From an uncultured Parabacteroides sp. (GTDB lineage: Bacteria > Bacteroidota > Bacteroidia > Bacteroidales > Tannerellaceae): a DNA stretch of 5,981 bases. The DNA lies in contig URGO01000172.1 of assembly GCA_900547435.1 (NCBI GenBank), forward strand, positions 1 through 5,981, read 5' to 3'. The notes below the pieces were generated by a model. The model searched no databases, was not told where the DNA came from, and saw only the letters and a program-made list of their open reading frames with translations. The position numbers and the translations under genes are program-made. Shown one piece after another: positions 1-5,981 of the stretch (within the stretch, counting starts at the first letter, position 1; the number at the start of each line of letters is the position of its first letter).

Positions 1-596
1 TCAGCTTCGATAAGAGCCTTGTGAGATACAACGACATTCTTGAATTCCTGATTGATCTTAACAACCTTGAATTCCATTGTCTTGCCAACGAATACATCAT
101 AGTCGCGAATTGGCTTAACGTCAATCTGTGAACCCGGCAAGAAGGCTTCGATGCCGAATACATCTACAATCATACCACCCTTCGTGCGGCACTTGATGTA
201 ACCCTTGATGATTTCATCATTTTCAAGTGCTTCGTTAACACGTTCCCAAGAACGAGAAGCACGCGCTTTCTTGTGAGAAAGGATTAATTGTCCTTTTTTG
301 TCTTCCTGGCTTTCAATGTAAACTTCTACCTGATCGCCTACTTTCAAGTCCGGATTATAACGGAATTCAGACATAGGAACTACGCCGTCCGACTTAAATC
401 CGATGTTTACTACAACTTCACGTTTGTTCATTGCAGTTACCGTACCCATTACCACTTCTTTGTCTTTTACCGTGTTCAGGGTTTCGTCATACGTTTTTTC
501 AAGGTCTGCCTTGCTTACGTCTCCGTAAGAATCGCCCTTTTCAAGAGCATCCCAATCGAAGTTTTCGATGGGCTGGATGTTCTTTAAATTTTCCAT
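1..596 (-). CDS. rpsA: 30S ribosomal protein S1, N-terminal part (cut by window edge)
   Basis: Ribosomal protein S1 binds mRNA on the 30S subunit through tandem S1 (OB-fold) RNA-binding domains and helps load leaders that lack strong structure or SD pairing. The reading frame runs from ATG at 596 off the left edge, giving 198 codons with no stop. It begins MENLKNIQPIENFDWDALEK. Two S1 repeats are visible. The first is at about residues 47-109 (core GTVTAMNKREVVVNIGFKSDG, ending LILSHKKA). The second is at about 128-195 (KGYIKCRTKGGMIVDVFGIE, then FLPGSQID, ending VVVSHKALIE). The full protein in this phylum is roughly 590-600 residues with several S1 repeats, so about two thirds is missing here. 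The start is clear: the leader upstream is A/U-rich with no SD directly before the ATG, as is usual for Bacteroidota. It has its own promoter and is separate from the operon upstream. The product call is secure. Confidence 0.95.
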   Translation of the reverse strand, partial: MENLKNIQPIENFDWDALEKGDSYGDVSKADLEKTYDETLNTVKDKEVVMGTVTAMNKREVVVNIGFKSDGVVPMSEFRYNPDLKVGDQVEVYIESQEDKKGQLILSHKKARASRSWERVNEALENDEIIKGYIKCRTKGGMIVDVFGIEAFLPGSQIDVKPIRDYDVFVGKTMEFKVVKINQEFKNVVVSHKALIEA

Positions 597-676
597 TCTA
601 AAATTGTTAATACTAAATTTGTTTTGTTTTTAATTAGTAAGTTAGACATTATGTTGCCTCTCTCAAAAATCAGCGA

Positions 677-706
677 CAAAGGTAATGCTTTTTTCTGATT
701 TACAAG
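677..706 (-). promoter_or_regulatory. Promoter of rpsA (Bacteroidota -33/-7 type)
   Basis: The minus strand has TACCTTTG at 677-684, an exact match to the phylum's TAnnTTTG -7 box. CTTG at 703-706 (one mismatch from TTTG) lies 18 bp upstream, slightly shorter than the usual 19-21 bp. The predicted start of transcription is near 667-672, giving rpsA a leader of about 75 nt. Placement just after the upstream operon's probable terminator supports independent transcription. No start site has been mapped; this is a motif-based call. Confidence 0.6.
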
Positions 707-717
707 CTATATCCGAT

Positions 718-748
718 TGAAAATAAGCCTATTTTCAGTTTTTTAGGC
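718..748 (-). terminator. Probable intrinsic terminator after the beta-barrel gene
   Basis: This lies 9 nt beyond the stop codon of the barrel gene. Two overlapping hairpins are possible on the minus strand. One is GCCTA / TAGGC (744-748 with 727-731), followed by the U-rich stretch TTATTTTC. The other is a perfect 8-bp stem TGAAAATA / TATTTTCA with loop GGCT (718-737). They share bases and exclude each other. The first looks more like a terminator because a U-rich run follows, but its stem is only 5 bp, so termination may be weak. The position just before the rpsA promoter fits an operon end. Confidence 0.45.
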
Positions 749-756
749 CTCAGATA

Positions 757-2544
757 TCAGAAGTTGAGGTTTATTCCTCCCATGATGTTGATGCCTTGCA
801 TCGGATAACCGTAATACATATCATAATCCTGATTCAGCAAATTGTTTACCTTAACATATACGCCGAATATGTCATTGAAGGTGTAGGATCCGACAAGGTT
901 CAGCTCGTTGATGTTGTCCAGTTTCACATTCTCATACCCACCCTGTGTATAACGGTCGGTAGCCAGGTAATAGTTTAAACCGATGGCCAGTTTTTCTATC
1001 GGTTTGATAGTTATATCGGCATTCAGTTCCATCTTCGGTTTGCCATATACATAGTCCAATTCGCCATTGGGCTCACCTCCAGTCCAACTATCTCCGAAGT
1101 TCCCTTTCCAGTTGTTATAAACGCCCTTCAGGCTAACGTCCAAGAAATTCTGGTACTTGTATTTCAGATCGGCTCCGGCAAAGAACCGTTTCGTGTCAAT
1201 ATCGGACATGGCATACATCAATCCGCTAAAATCACCCTTATCGAAGGTACGTTCCGGAAGGAACAGGCAATCACTTGAGGCAATCCGATACCCCGCAAAG
1301 ATATCAAACCAGAAGCTTTTTGCCACCCCGCTCTTGATGCCCACTTGTCCGTTCAGCCATTCGCGGGTCGGTGCTATTTCTTCTGAAGGATCCACATAGC
1401 GGTTTACTAATGATGTTTCATAAGCGCTGTTCGAATAGAGTCGTCCTTTCGCATTCAGGTAAAGCATCGTCCGGTCGGCCACTTCGACATCTGCCGATAC
1501 ATTCGGCGAAGCGGTAAAGGAATTATCCTCGCCCGTTACGAACATCACGTTAGCTCCTAATTGCACTTTCCAGCTATCTCCGCCAATCCGATAATAGGGG
1601 GTCAGGATGATTTCTGCATGATTCTGGAAATGGCAAAGCCCTTTGCCGGAATCATAGGTCGGTAAGTCGTACGCGAAGTACTCCACTTGTCCGGCCAAAC
1701 CGATACGTTGATTTTCGTGAAAGAGCGCATTTACGTCCAATTTGGCATCCAAGGTATGTTCCGTGGGTCCGTCAAACTCTTTGCTTACTCCATATTTATG
1801 GGAGAAATTGATGTAATCCACGTCCACCAGATAAAAGATATCTGCATCCTCTTTGGCCTCCACGCCGATATTTGCTTTGATGGCTTGGTTGACCTGATTG
1901 GTCTCTCGGTCGCTATGATTGAGATAATAATCCGGGCCTTTTGACGTATCTCGTGGCGGAATGCCCCAGTAATTGAATCCGGTGTAACGATATTGCGCGC
2001 CCAGATTCATAATAGCTTTATCAAAAATATGGGCATAATTAATTCCACCTAAGTTGTCGTTTAGTTTTGCTTTGGTATCCTCATCAATATTCCAATAATC
2101 CACTACGTTATAGTTCACCTTTCCATTCGTTGATCGGTGCGAGAAGAATACATTCAACTTGTCTTTTTCCGTACTAAGGATATGATACCCGAAATCTCCA
2201 TCGATATTCAGGTGCATTCCTGCTCCCAGATTCAGATAGCCACGCCGTTTGTTATAATCTATCTGCGTCATGATATTACCCGAAGGCAATACTGTAATGG
2301 CCTTTTCAGGTTCGGTCGGCGTGGTGAAAGGAGAATAGTCGATAGCACGTTTCGTTACTTCCGGTTCTTTGATTTCCGGAAGAGTGTTCACTTTATTTGC
2401 ATCCTGAACAGTCGGGTCATATTCGCGTTCCAGCGTCATTTCCCGGTCCAGTTGATCTTTATCTTTTTTTTCTTGAGCTGAAATCGTAACGGCTGAACCC
2501 AGCAAGACCGCTACACAAAGTACTTTCTGATATGTTGTTTTCAT
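757..2544 (-). CDS. Outer-membrane beta-barrel protein, TonB-receptor-like C-terminus, no plug domain
   Basis: This 595-residue protein is probably exported and inserted in the outer membrane. Residues 1-23 form a Sec signal peptide ending ISA|QEK. Residues 24-100 are a charged, proline-rich periplasmic segment containing TLEREYDPTVQDANKVNTLP. From about 100 to the end the sequence alternates polar and aromatic residues in strand-length blocks (for example YLNLGAGMHLNI, FWFDIFAGYRIAS, LAIGLNYYLATD). It ends VYVKVNNLLNQDYDMYYGYP and then a final strand ending in Phe, closely resembling the last strands of TonB-dependent receptors. There is no recognisable plug domain, and at 595 residues it is shorter than SusC-type receptors. 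The ATG at 2544 is 16 nt after the TPR gene stop and has a strong SD, so the two are co-transcribed and probably translationally coupled. Automatic annotation may call it a TonB-dependent receptor. I see no basis for assigning a substrate, and its role may be structural or assembly-related rather than uptake. Confidence 0.8.
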   Translation of the reverse strand: MKTTYQKVLCVAVLLGSAVTISAQEKKDKDQLDREMTLEREYDPTVQDANKVNTLPEIKEPEVTKRAIDYSPFTTPTEPEKAITVLPSGNIMTQIDYNKRRGYLNLGAGMHLNIDGDFGYHILSTEKDKLNVFFSHRSTNGKVNYNVVDYWNIDEDTKAKLNDNLGGINYAHIFDKAIMNLGAQYRYTGFNYWGIPPRDTSKGPDYYLNHSDRETNQVNQAIKANIGVEAKEDADIFYLVDVDYINFSHKYGVSKEFDGPTEHTLDAKLDVNALFHENQRIGLAGQVEYFAYDLPTYDSGKGLCHFQNHAEIILTPYYRIGGDSWKVQLGANVMFVTGEDNSFTASPNVSADVEVADRTMLYLNAKGRLYSNSAYETSLVNRYVDPSEEIAPTREWLNGQVGIKSGVAKSFWFDIFAGYRIASSDCLFLPERTFDKGDFSGLMYAMSDIDTKRFFAGADLKYKYQNFLDVSLKGVYNNWKGNFGDSWTGGEPNGELDYVYGKPKMELNADITIKPIEKLAIGLNYYLATDRYTQGGYENVKLDNINELNLVGSYTFNDIFGVYVKVNNLLNQDYDMYYGYPMQGINIMGGINLNF

Positions 2545-2554
2545 CTTCTTTGTT

Positions 2555-2563
2555 CCCTCCTTA
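2555..2563 (-). promoter_or_regulatory. Strong Shine-Dalgarno overlapping the TPR gene stop codon
   Basis: The minus strand reads TAAGGAGGG, in which TAA (2561-2563) is the stop codon of the TPR gene. TAAGGAGG pairs over eight consecutive bases with the conserved CCUCCUUA core at the 3' end of 16S rRNA. Eleven nt separate the GGAGG from the ATG at 2544, a little longer than ideal. Strong SDs are unusual in Bacteroidota. The overlap suggests that a terminating ribosome can reinitiate on the barrel gene. Confidence 0.7.
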
Positions 2564-5557
2564 CTTTAAGTTCGCCAAACGACTTTCAATCATTTCCTGG
2601 ATATTATCATCTCCTTGATAATTTTTCTGTAAGCTATTCAGGTAAACCCGTGCCTGACCTGTGTCTCCTTTACGGATATAGATATCTGCCCACAGGATGA
2701 ATCCACGTGCCAGCCAGTATTGGTGCGGAGTTCCGTTCTTGGCAAAATCCTCCAATACCGCCTCGGCATTCTTGTCATCGTTCGCGTCATAATACAATTG
2801 CGCCAACAGATATTTGGCTTCGGCACCCTCGGCAGTTCTCGTATCTTTGCTCAGAAGTTTCAAATCCGCTAAGGCTTTCGATTCCTGTCCCATTTCCATA
2901 TAGGCTTTACACCGCACATAACGTGCTTCATTGGCTATTTCAGGTGATACTTTCGGATTCTTTAGCAATTGATTGGCTCCGGCAAGTGCTTCCTTTTGAT
3001 TGCCCACTTTTTGGGCGCACCGCATCAAGCCTAAAGCGGCAGCTTCTTTGGTGTCTGGGCTTTCCGCAATCTCATCCAGGCGTTTGAAAGTCTCCAATGC
3101 CGTAGCGAAATCTTTTGTCAAGTACTCAATTTCTGCTTTGCGGGCTGTTGATTCTTCTAAGAACTTTCGGTCTCCGCTATCAATTACCTTTTGGAACATC
3201 GGCAAAGCTTCGTCATACTCCTTTAGATTGAAAGCGATGCTTGCCAAATAGAAATTCGCATTTATGCTGAAGGCCCCGTCCGGGTAATTGGTCAGATAGT
3301 TCTGCATACTCCGGCGTGCTCCTTCGTTATCACCCCGCAAGAAAAGTTTTTCGGCAGCAATGTAAGTCAGCGAATCTTGTTCGTTTATATTAATGTGTAT
3401 ATTTCCTCCTAATGAATTGACATATGCGACATAGGCATTCACATCATTCATGTCGATATAGACCGACTTCAAGTCCTGCAAAGCTACACGAGCTTCTTCG
3501 CTTCCGGGATAACGGTTGATCACTTCTTTGTAGGCTTCTGCCGCTTTTTCCGGCTGGTTGGTGTTATAGTAAATCAACCCCATCTGGATGCCGGCTTTCC
3601 GTGCTAAGCTACTTTCAGGATACTCGCTAATTAGTTTTTTAAAGGTTTGGGCTGCAGATGAGTGATTTTCCAATAAGACATAAGTGCGTCCTTTCTCGAA
3701 GAGTGCATCATCCACGTATTGTGATTCTGGATATTCACGGATGAGCTGGTCCATGACCTGGATTTTCCCTTGATAATCTTTCTGTAGTCCCAATACGAAT
3801 CCTTTCTGATAAACCGAATAATCACCTGCTGAAGGCAACACTTGCGAAGCTTTATTGTAACTTTCTTCGGCTGCTGCAAATTGGCGATTTTGGAAGAGGC
3901 AATCTCCGATGCGGTTATAGGCATCCGCATATGATGCTGAAGAATGATTTGTCTCTGTGTTGATATATTGACGGAACCGGTTTAAAGCCACGTCATAATC
4001 CTGTTGTTTGAAGTAGCAATACCCTAAGTTGTAGAACGAAAGTGCATACATATCCGTTTCGTGTTGCTTTGTGTTGTTCTGATAGGTGCGATAATCGGAA
4101 ATTGCATTTTCGTATTCTCCTTTCCGATAGTAACATTCACCCCGCCAGAAGTAAGCATCGCTACGTGCTTCTTCGTTGTATGTTCCCATTTGAATAGCAC
4201 GGGTAAATAGCAGGATGGCATCATCCAATTTCATGTTCGTAAAGGATTCTGTACCTAATTGGAAAAGAATATTTTGCTTGGCATCCAGAATCTTTAGGCT
4301 TGGATGCTGAATTTTCTCGATAGATTTCAGTGCCGCCTCATAGTTCTTGGTGGTCAGGTAGGTTTCCACTAAATAATCATTCACCTTGTCGGCATATTGC
4401 GAGTTCGGGTAATCGTTTAGGAAATCCTCGAATATTGTAACCGACTCGCCAAAACCGGTAAAGGCCGTTTCGTGGATCAACAAAGCATAATTATACATGG
4501 CTACTTCTCGGATCTGGCTATCGAATGATGAAGTGGCTGCGGCTTCGAACGCCATGCGCGCTTTATTTTTATCATTCAGTTTCAAATAAGCTTGCCCTAA
4601 GTAGAGATAAGCATTTTGGGTCAGCGCGTCGTTTTCGCTAACCACCCTGCCGAAGTTGTTCACAGCCTTGTCATATTCACCATTATTAAAAAGGCAAATG
4701 CCTAGCAAATAGGTGTCTCCACGCAATGGATAATTGGCCTTCTTTACATACTGATCCAAATACCGGAGAGCCTTGTCCGTGTTACCTTGATGATAGTACG
4801 AATTACCCAGGAGCCGATAAAGCTCTGCATTGTTTGGACTATCCGGATAATCAGCCAATAATGTTTCCCCTTCTTTGATGACTCGATTATATTTACTTTG
4901 GATAAAATAGATTTGTGTGATATAGTAAGCAGATTGCTTCTTAAATTCAGGATTTCCTTTCAAAGCCTCAAATTCGACTAACGCTTGATTGTATTTTCCA
5001 TTAGCATAGTCGATATACGCTACATAGTAGGCCGATGCGTCCCGATACTTATGTCCGATTTGCTGGATCCGGTCAAAATAGCTTCGCGCCTGCTTCCGGT
5101 CTCCAGTCTGCAACAACGAGTAGGCCAGTCGGAACGTGTAAGCTTCTTGTTCATCGGTACTTAACATATCGACATCAGCTTCGCCAAACCGGGATAATGC
5201 CTCGTCATATTCGCCTTTACCGAAATAGACTGACCCAATCAGATAATTTACCACATCTGTGTGGCGTGAGTCGGGATAGTTTTCCTGATAATATTTTAAT
5301 ATTTCTTCTGCATTTGGCAGTCCCTGCTCGAATGCGGAATAAGCCAACATATAGTCTGCTTCTTGAAGCAAATTGACATCTGTTGAATGAGCCTTATAGG
5401 CATTCAGCTTATCCATACAACCTGAATAGTTTTTCAGGTTGAACATCTCCTTGCCTTCTATAAACAAACGTTTTGGCGAGCCAAACTGATACGAACGTTG
5501 CGCATTCGCCAGGTGCGAGCCTATAACCAAGCACAAGGGAATAAGTATTCTTTTCAT
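2561..5557 (-). CDS. Large secreted tetratricopeptide-repeat (TPR) protein
   Basis: This 998-residue protein carries a Sec signal peptide (MKRILIPLCLVIGSHLANA|Q) with no lipobox, so it is probably soluble periplasmic or held at the outer membrane by partners. Almost all the rest is TPR helical hairpins, with typical pieces such as YLIGSVYFGKGEYDEAL, YRLLGNSYYHQGNTDKAL and YFWRGECYYRKGEYENAI. Repeats often follow a YPxS turn (about 93-97, 236-240, 382-386, 608-612, 645-649, 682-686, 757-761), the spacing seen in TPR_6-like proteins of the BamD/CpoB kind. A segment at about 699-732 breaks the repeat pattern. TPR arrays bind proteins; no catalytic motif is visible. Start: ATG at 5557 is chosen. 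An in-frame GTG directly before it (5560) would add one residue, but GTG starts are less likely here. It has its own promoter at 5603-5633 and leads a two-gene operon with the barrel gene 16 nt downstream, suggesting a shared envelope complex. Specific function unknown. Confidence 0.88.
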   Translation of the reverse strand: MKRILIPLCLVIGSHLANAQRSYQFGSPKRLFIEGKEMFNLKNYSGCMDKLNAYKAHSTDVNLLQEADYMLAYSAFEQGLPNAEEILKYYQENYPDSRHTDVVNYLIGSVYFGKGEYDEALSRFGEADVDMLSTDEQEAYTFRLAYSLLQTGDRKQARSYFDRIQQIGHKYRDASAYYVAYIDYANGKYNQALVEFEALKGNPEFKKQSAYYITQIYFIQSKYNRVIKEGETLLADYPDSPNNAELYRLLGNSYYHQGNTDKALRYLDQYVKKANYPLRGDTYLLGICLFNNGEYDKAVNNFGRVVSENDALTQNAYLYLGQAYLKLNDKNKARMAFEAAATSSFDSQIREVAMYNYALLIHETAFTGFGESVTIFEDFLNDYPNSQYADKVNDYLVETYLTTKNYEAALKSIEKIQHPSLKILDAKQNILFQLGTESFTNMKLDDAILLFTRAIQMGTYNEEARSDAYFWRGECYYRKGEYENAISDYRTYQNNTKQHETDMYALSFYNLGYCYFKQQDYDVALNRFRQYINTETNHSSASYADAYNRIGDCLFQNRQFAAAEESYNKASQVLPSAGDYSVYQKGFVLGLQKDYQGKIQVMDQLIREYPESQYVDDALFEKGRTYVLLENHSSAAQTFKKLISEYPESSLARKAGIQMGLIYYNTNQPEKAAEAYKEVINRYPGSEEARVALQDLKSVYIDMNDVNAYVAYVNSLGGNIHININEQDSLTYIAAEKLFLRGDNEGARRSMQNYLTNYPDGAFSINANFYLASIAFNLKEYDEALPMFQKVIDSGDRKFLEESTARKAEIEYLTKDFATALETFKRLDEIAESPDTKEAAALGLMRCAQKVGNQKEALAGANQLLKNPKVSPEIANEARYVRCKAYMEMGQESKALADLKLLSKDTRTAEGAEAKYLLAQLYYDANDDKNAEAVLEDFAKNGTPHQYWLARGFILWADIYIRKGDTGQARVYLNSLQKNYQGDDNIQEMIESRLANLK

Positions 5558-5602
5558 CACACTCTTTATTTTATGTGTTTATGTTTCTACTACTTTAATT
5601 CG

Positions 5603-5633
5603 CAAATATACAGATTTATTTCCGCCTTACAAA
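5603..5633 (-). promoter_or_regulatory. Promoter of the TPR/beta-barrel operon
   Basis: The minus strand has TTTG at 5630-5633, a 19-bp spacer, then TATATTTG at 5603-5610. Both boxes match the Bacteroidota consensus (TTTG, 19-21 bp, TAnnTTTG) exactly. Transcription should start near 5593-5598, leaving an A-rich leader of about 38 nt before the ATG at 5557. That leader has only a weak purine run (AAAGAG) and no real SD, which is normal for the phylum. No operator-like repeat is visible around it. Confidence 0.75.
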
Positions 5634-5706
5634 TCTTTTGGAAAAATATAGCACGAAAGCTGTCAAATGGAAAGAAAATAAAAATAGAAAAGTAGTAAAA
5701 GGTGTA

Positions 5707-5862
5707 CAAAAAAAACGGCCACTTTCCCAAGCAGCCGTTCCCTCAATTGTGTTTTTAATTCTCAATTCTTTAGACCAATGTAAAAAATACCTTTTGTGTT
5801 TTTTTGTTCTCCTTATCGCTATAAGGGATGAACAGTGTTTAGTGCTAATCAAAATCTTATTT
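5707..5862 (-). ncRNA. Candidate free-standing small RNA of about 155 nt
   Basis: A consensus promoter (5869-5900) and a strong intrinsic terminator (5708-5739) enclose about 155 nt with no credible ORF on the minus strand. The only ATG near the 5' end is ATG AAA TAA. The RNA can fold locally. One arm pairs UGUUC with GAACA (5830-5834 with 5805-5809) below CCUUAU / AUAAGG closed by an AGCG loop (5811-5826). A competing stem pairs GGAUGAA at the 5' end (5861-5867) with UUCAUCC (5826-5832), so the two folds exclude each other. The middle is single-stranded-looking and A/U-rich, with a 7-nt direct repeat AATTGAG (5742-5748 and 5761-5767). It could be a regulatory sRNA or a 6S-like RNA of the Bacteroidales-1 kind, but I do not see a long 6S-type rod. 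Ends are predicted, not mapped. Confidence 0.5.
5708..5739 (-). terminator. Strong intrinsic terminator of the small-RNA unit
   Basis: On the minus strand AACGGC pairs with GCCGTT (5734-5739 with 5714-5719). The stem continues inward through U-G, G-U, C-G, U-A and U-A pairs to a GGGA loop of GNRA type, about 11 bp in all. Eight U residues follow (5708-5715, the first two within the stem). On the plus strand no U-tract follows, so it acts leftward. It lies upstream of the TPR operon promoter and so isolates that operon from readthrough. Confidence 0.85.
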
Positions 5863-5868
5863 CATCCG

Positions 5869-5900
5869 CAAATATATGAACATATATTTAAAGTTCCAAA
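5869..5900 (-). promoter_or_regulatory. Promoter of the candidate small RNA
   Basis: The minus strand has TTTG at 5897-5900, a 20-bp spacer and TATATTTG at 5869-5876, an exact match to the Bacteroidota -33/-7 consensus at optimal spacing. Transcription is predicted to start near 5859-5864. A 20-bp inverted repeat overlaps the -7 box and half of the spacer. Confidence 0.7.
5870..5889. repeat. Perfect 9-2-9 inverted repeat over the small-RNA promoter
   Basis: AAATATATG and CATATATTT are perfect reverse complements separated by AA. The palindrome covers most of the -7 box and the adjacent half of the spacer, where a dimeric repressor would block RNA polymerase. The region is very A/T-rich, so chance palindromes are more likely here than elsewhere. 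Operator function is inference. Confidence 0.5.
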
Positions 5901-5948
5901 TAAATTTGCAGAGTCCAACAGCAAATGCAACATTACGAAATATTTTTG

Positions 5949-5978
5949 AAAAAACACAATTTAGGAGTATCAAATTGT
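5949..5978 (-). terminator. Possible terminator of a gene beyond the right edge
   Basis: On the minus strand a 7-bp stem ACAATTT / AAATTGT (5972-5978 with 5956-5962) with a 9-nt loop is followed by G and six U residues (5949-5954). The geometry fits an intrinsic terminator for a minus-strand gene lying to the right of the window. The stem is A/U-rich and so thermally weak. Confidence 0.4.
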
Positions 5979-5981
5979 AGT

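Noticed and set aside
288..587. Plus-strand ORF of 99 codons
   Set aside because: It lies entirely antisense to the rpsA coding region, has no promoter or leader, and its translation is low-complexity and rich in aromatic residues like a reverse-strand shadow.
2638..4224. Internal minus-strand ORFs inside the TPR gene (for example 2638-2826, 3631-3930, 4024-4224)
   Set aside because: They are out-of-frame shadows of a long, clearly coding TPR frame and have no family resemblance of their own.
5616..5852. Minus-strand ORF of 78 codons upstream of the TPR gene
   Set aside because: It has a non-ATG start, reads through a very strong terminator (5708-5739) and into the TPR operon promoter, and its product is lysine/phenylalanine-rich as expected from A/T-rich intergenic DNA.
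5901..5948. Plus-strand -7-like boxes (TAAATTTG at 5901 and TATTTTTG at 5941) suggesting a rightward promoter
   Set aside because: Neither has a TTTG at 19-21 bp upstream, and such boxes arise often in A/T-rich DNA. No plus-strand start codon follows before the window ends.
5638..5949. Plus-strand ORF of 103 codons
   Set aside because: It runs antisense through the predicted terminator, small-RNA region and promoter, with no upstream start signals. Composition reflects A/T-rich non-coding sequence.
5558..5981. Possible tRNA, CRISPR or insertion-sequence remnants in the right intergenic region
   Set aside because: No cloverleaf, no regularly spaced repeats, and no terminal inverted repeats with target duplication were found. 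The only direct repeat is the 7-nt AATTGAG pair.

Overview
The window looks like chromosomal DNA from a member of the Bacteroidales (Bacteroides/Parabacteroides group). The evidence is the Bacteroidota-type S1 protein sequence, three promoters of the Bacteroidota form (TTTG, about 18-20 bp, TAnnTTTG), mostly A-rich leaders without Shine-Dalgarno sequences, and an outer-membrane protein style typical of the phylum. The genus is a guess. All recognised genes are on the minus strand, so transcription runs right to left. Nothing indicates a mobile element, prophage, CRISPR array or recent transfer.

Right end (about 5561-5981), read in transcription order. An AU-rich hairpin with a U-tract at the edge (5949-5978) probably ends a gene outside the window. 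A near-perfect promoter follows (5869-5900), with a 20-bp palindrome across its -7 box and spacer. About 160 nt further on lies a very strong intrinsic terminator (5708-5739). No credible ORF lies between them, so I propose a free-standing small RNA of about 155 nt. After that comes a good promoter (5603-5633) for the next gene.

Centre (757-5557). This is a two-gene operon: a secreted protein of about 998 residues made almost entirely of TPR repeats, then a 595-residue outer-membrane beta-barrel protein with a TonB-receptor-like C-terminus but no plug domain. The genes are 16 nt apart. The TPR stop codon is embedded in an unusually strong Shine-Dalgarno sequence (TAAGGAGGG). The pair probably works together at the periplasm/outer-membrane interface; the biochemical role is unknown to me.

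Left end (1-756). The 160-bp gap holds a probable terminator for the operon, a promoter, and an A/U-rich leader of about 75 nt leading to rpsA (ribosomal protein S1), whose N-terminal 198 codons are present before the window edge cuts it.

The most notable items are the orphan small-RNA unit and its palindromic promoter, the strong SD at the TPR/barrel junction in a phylum that normally does not use SDs, and the TPR plus plug-less barrel pair.
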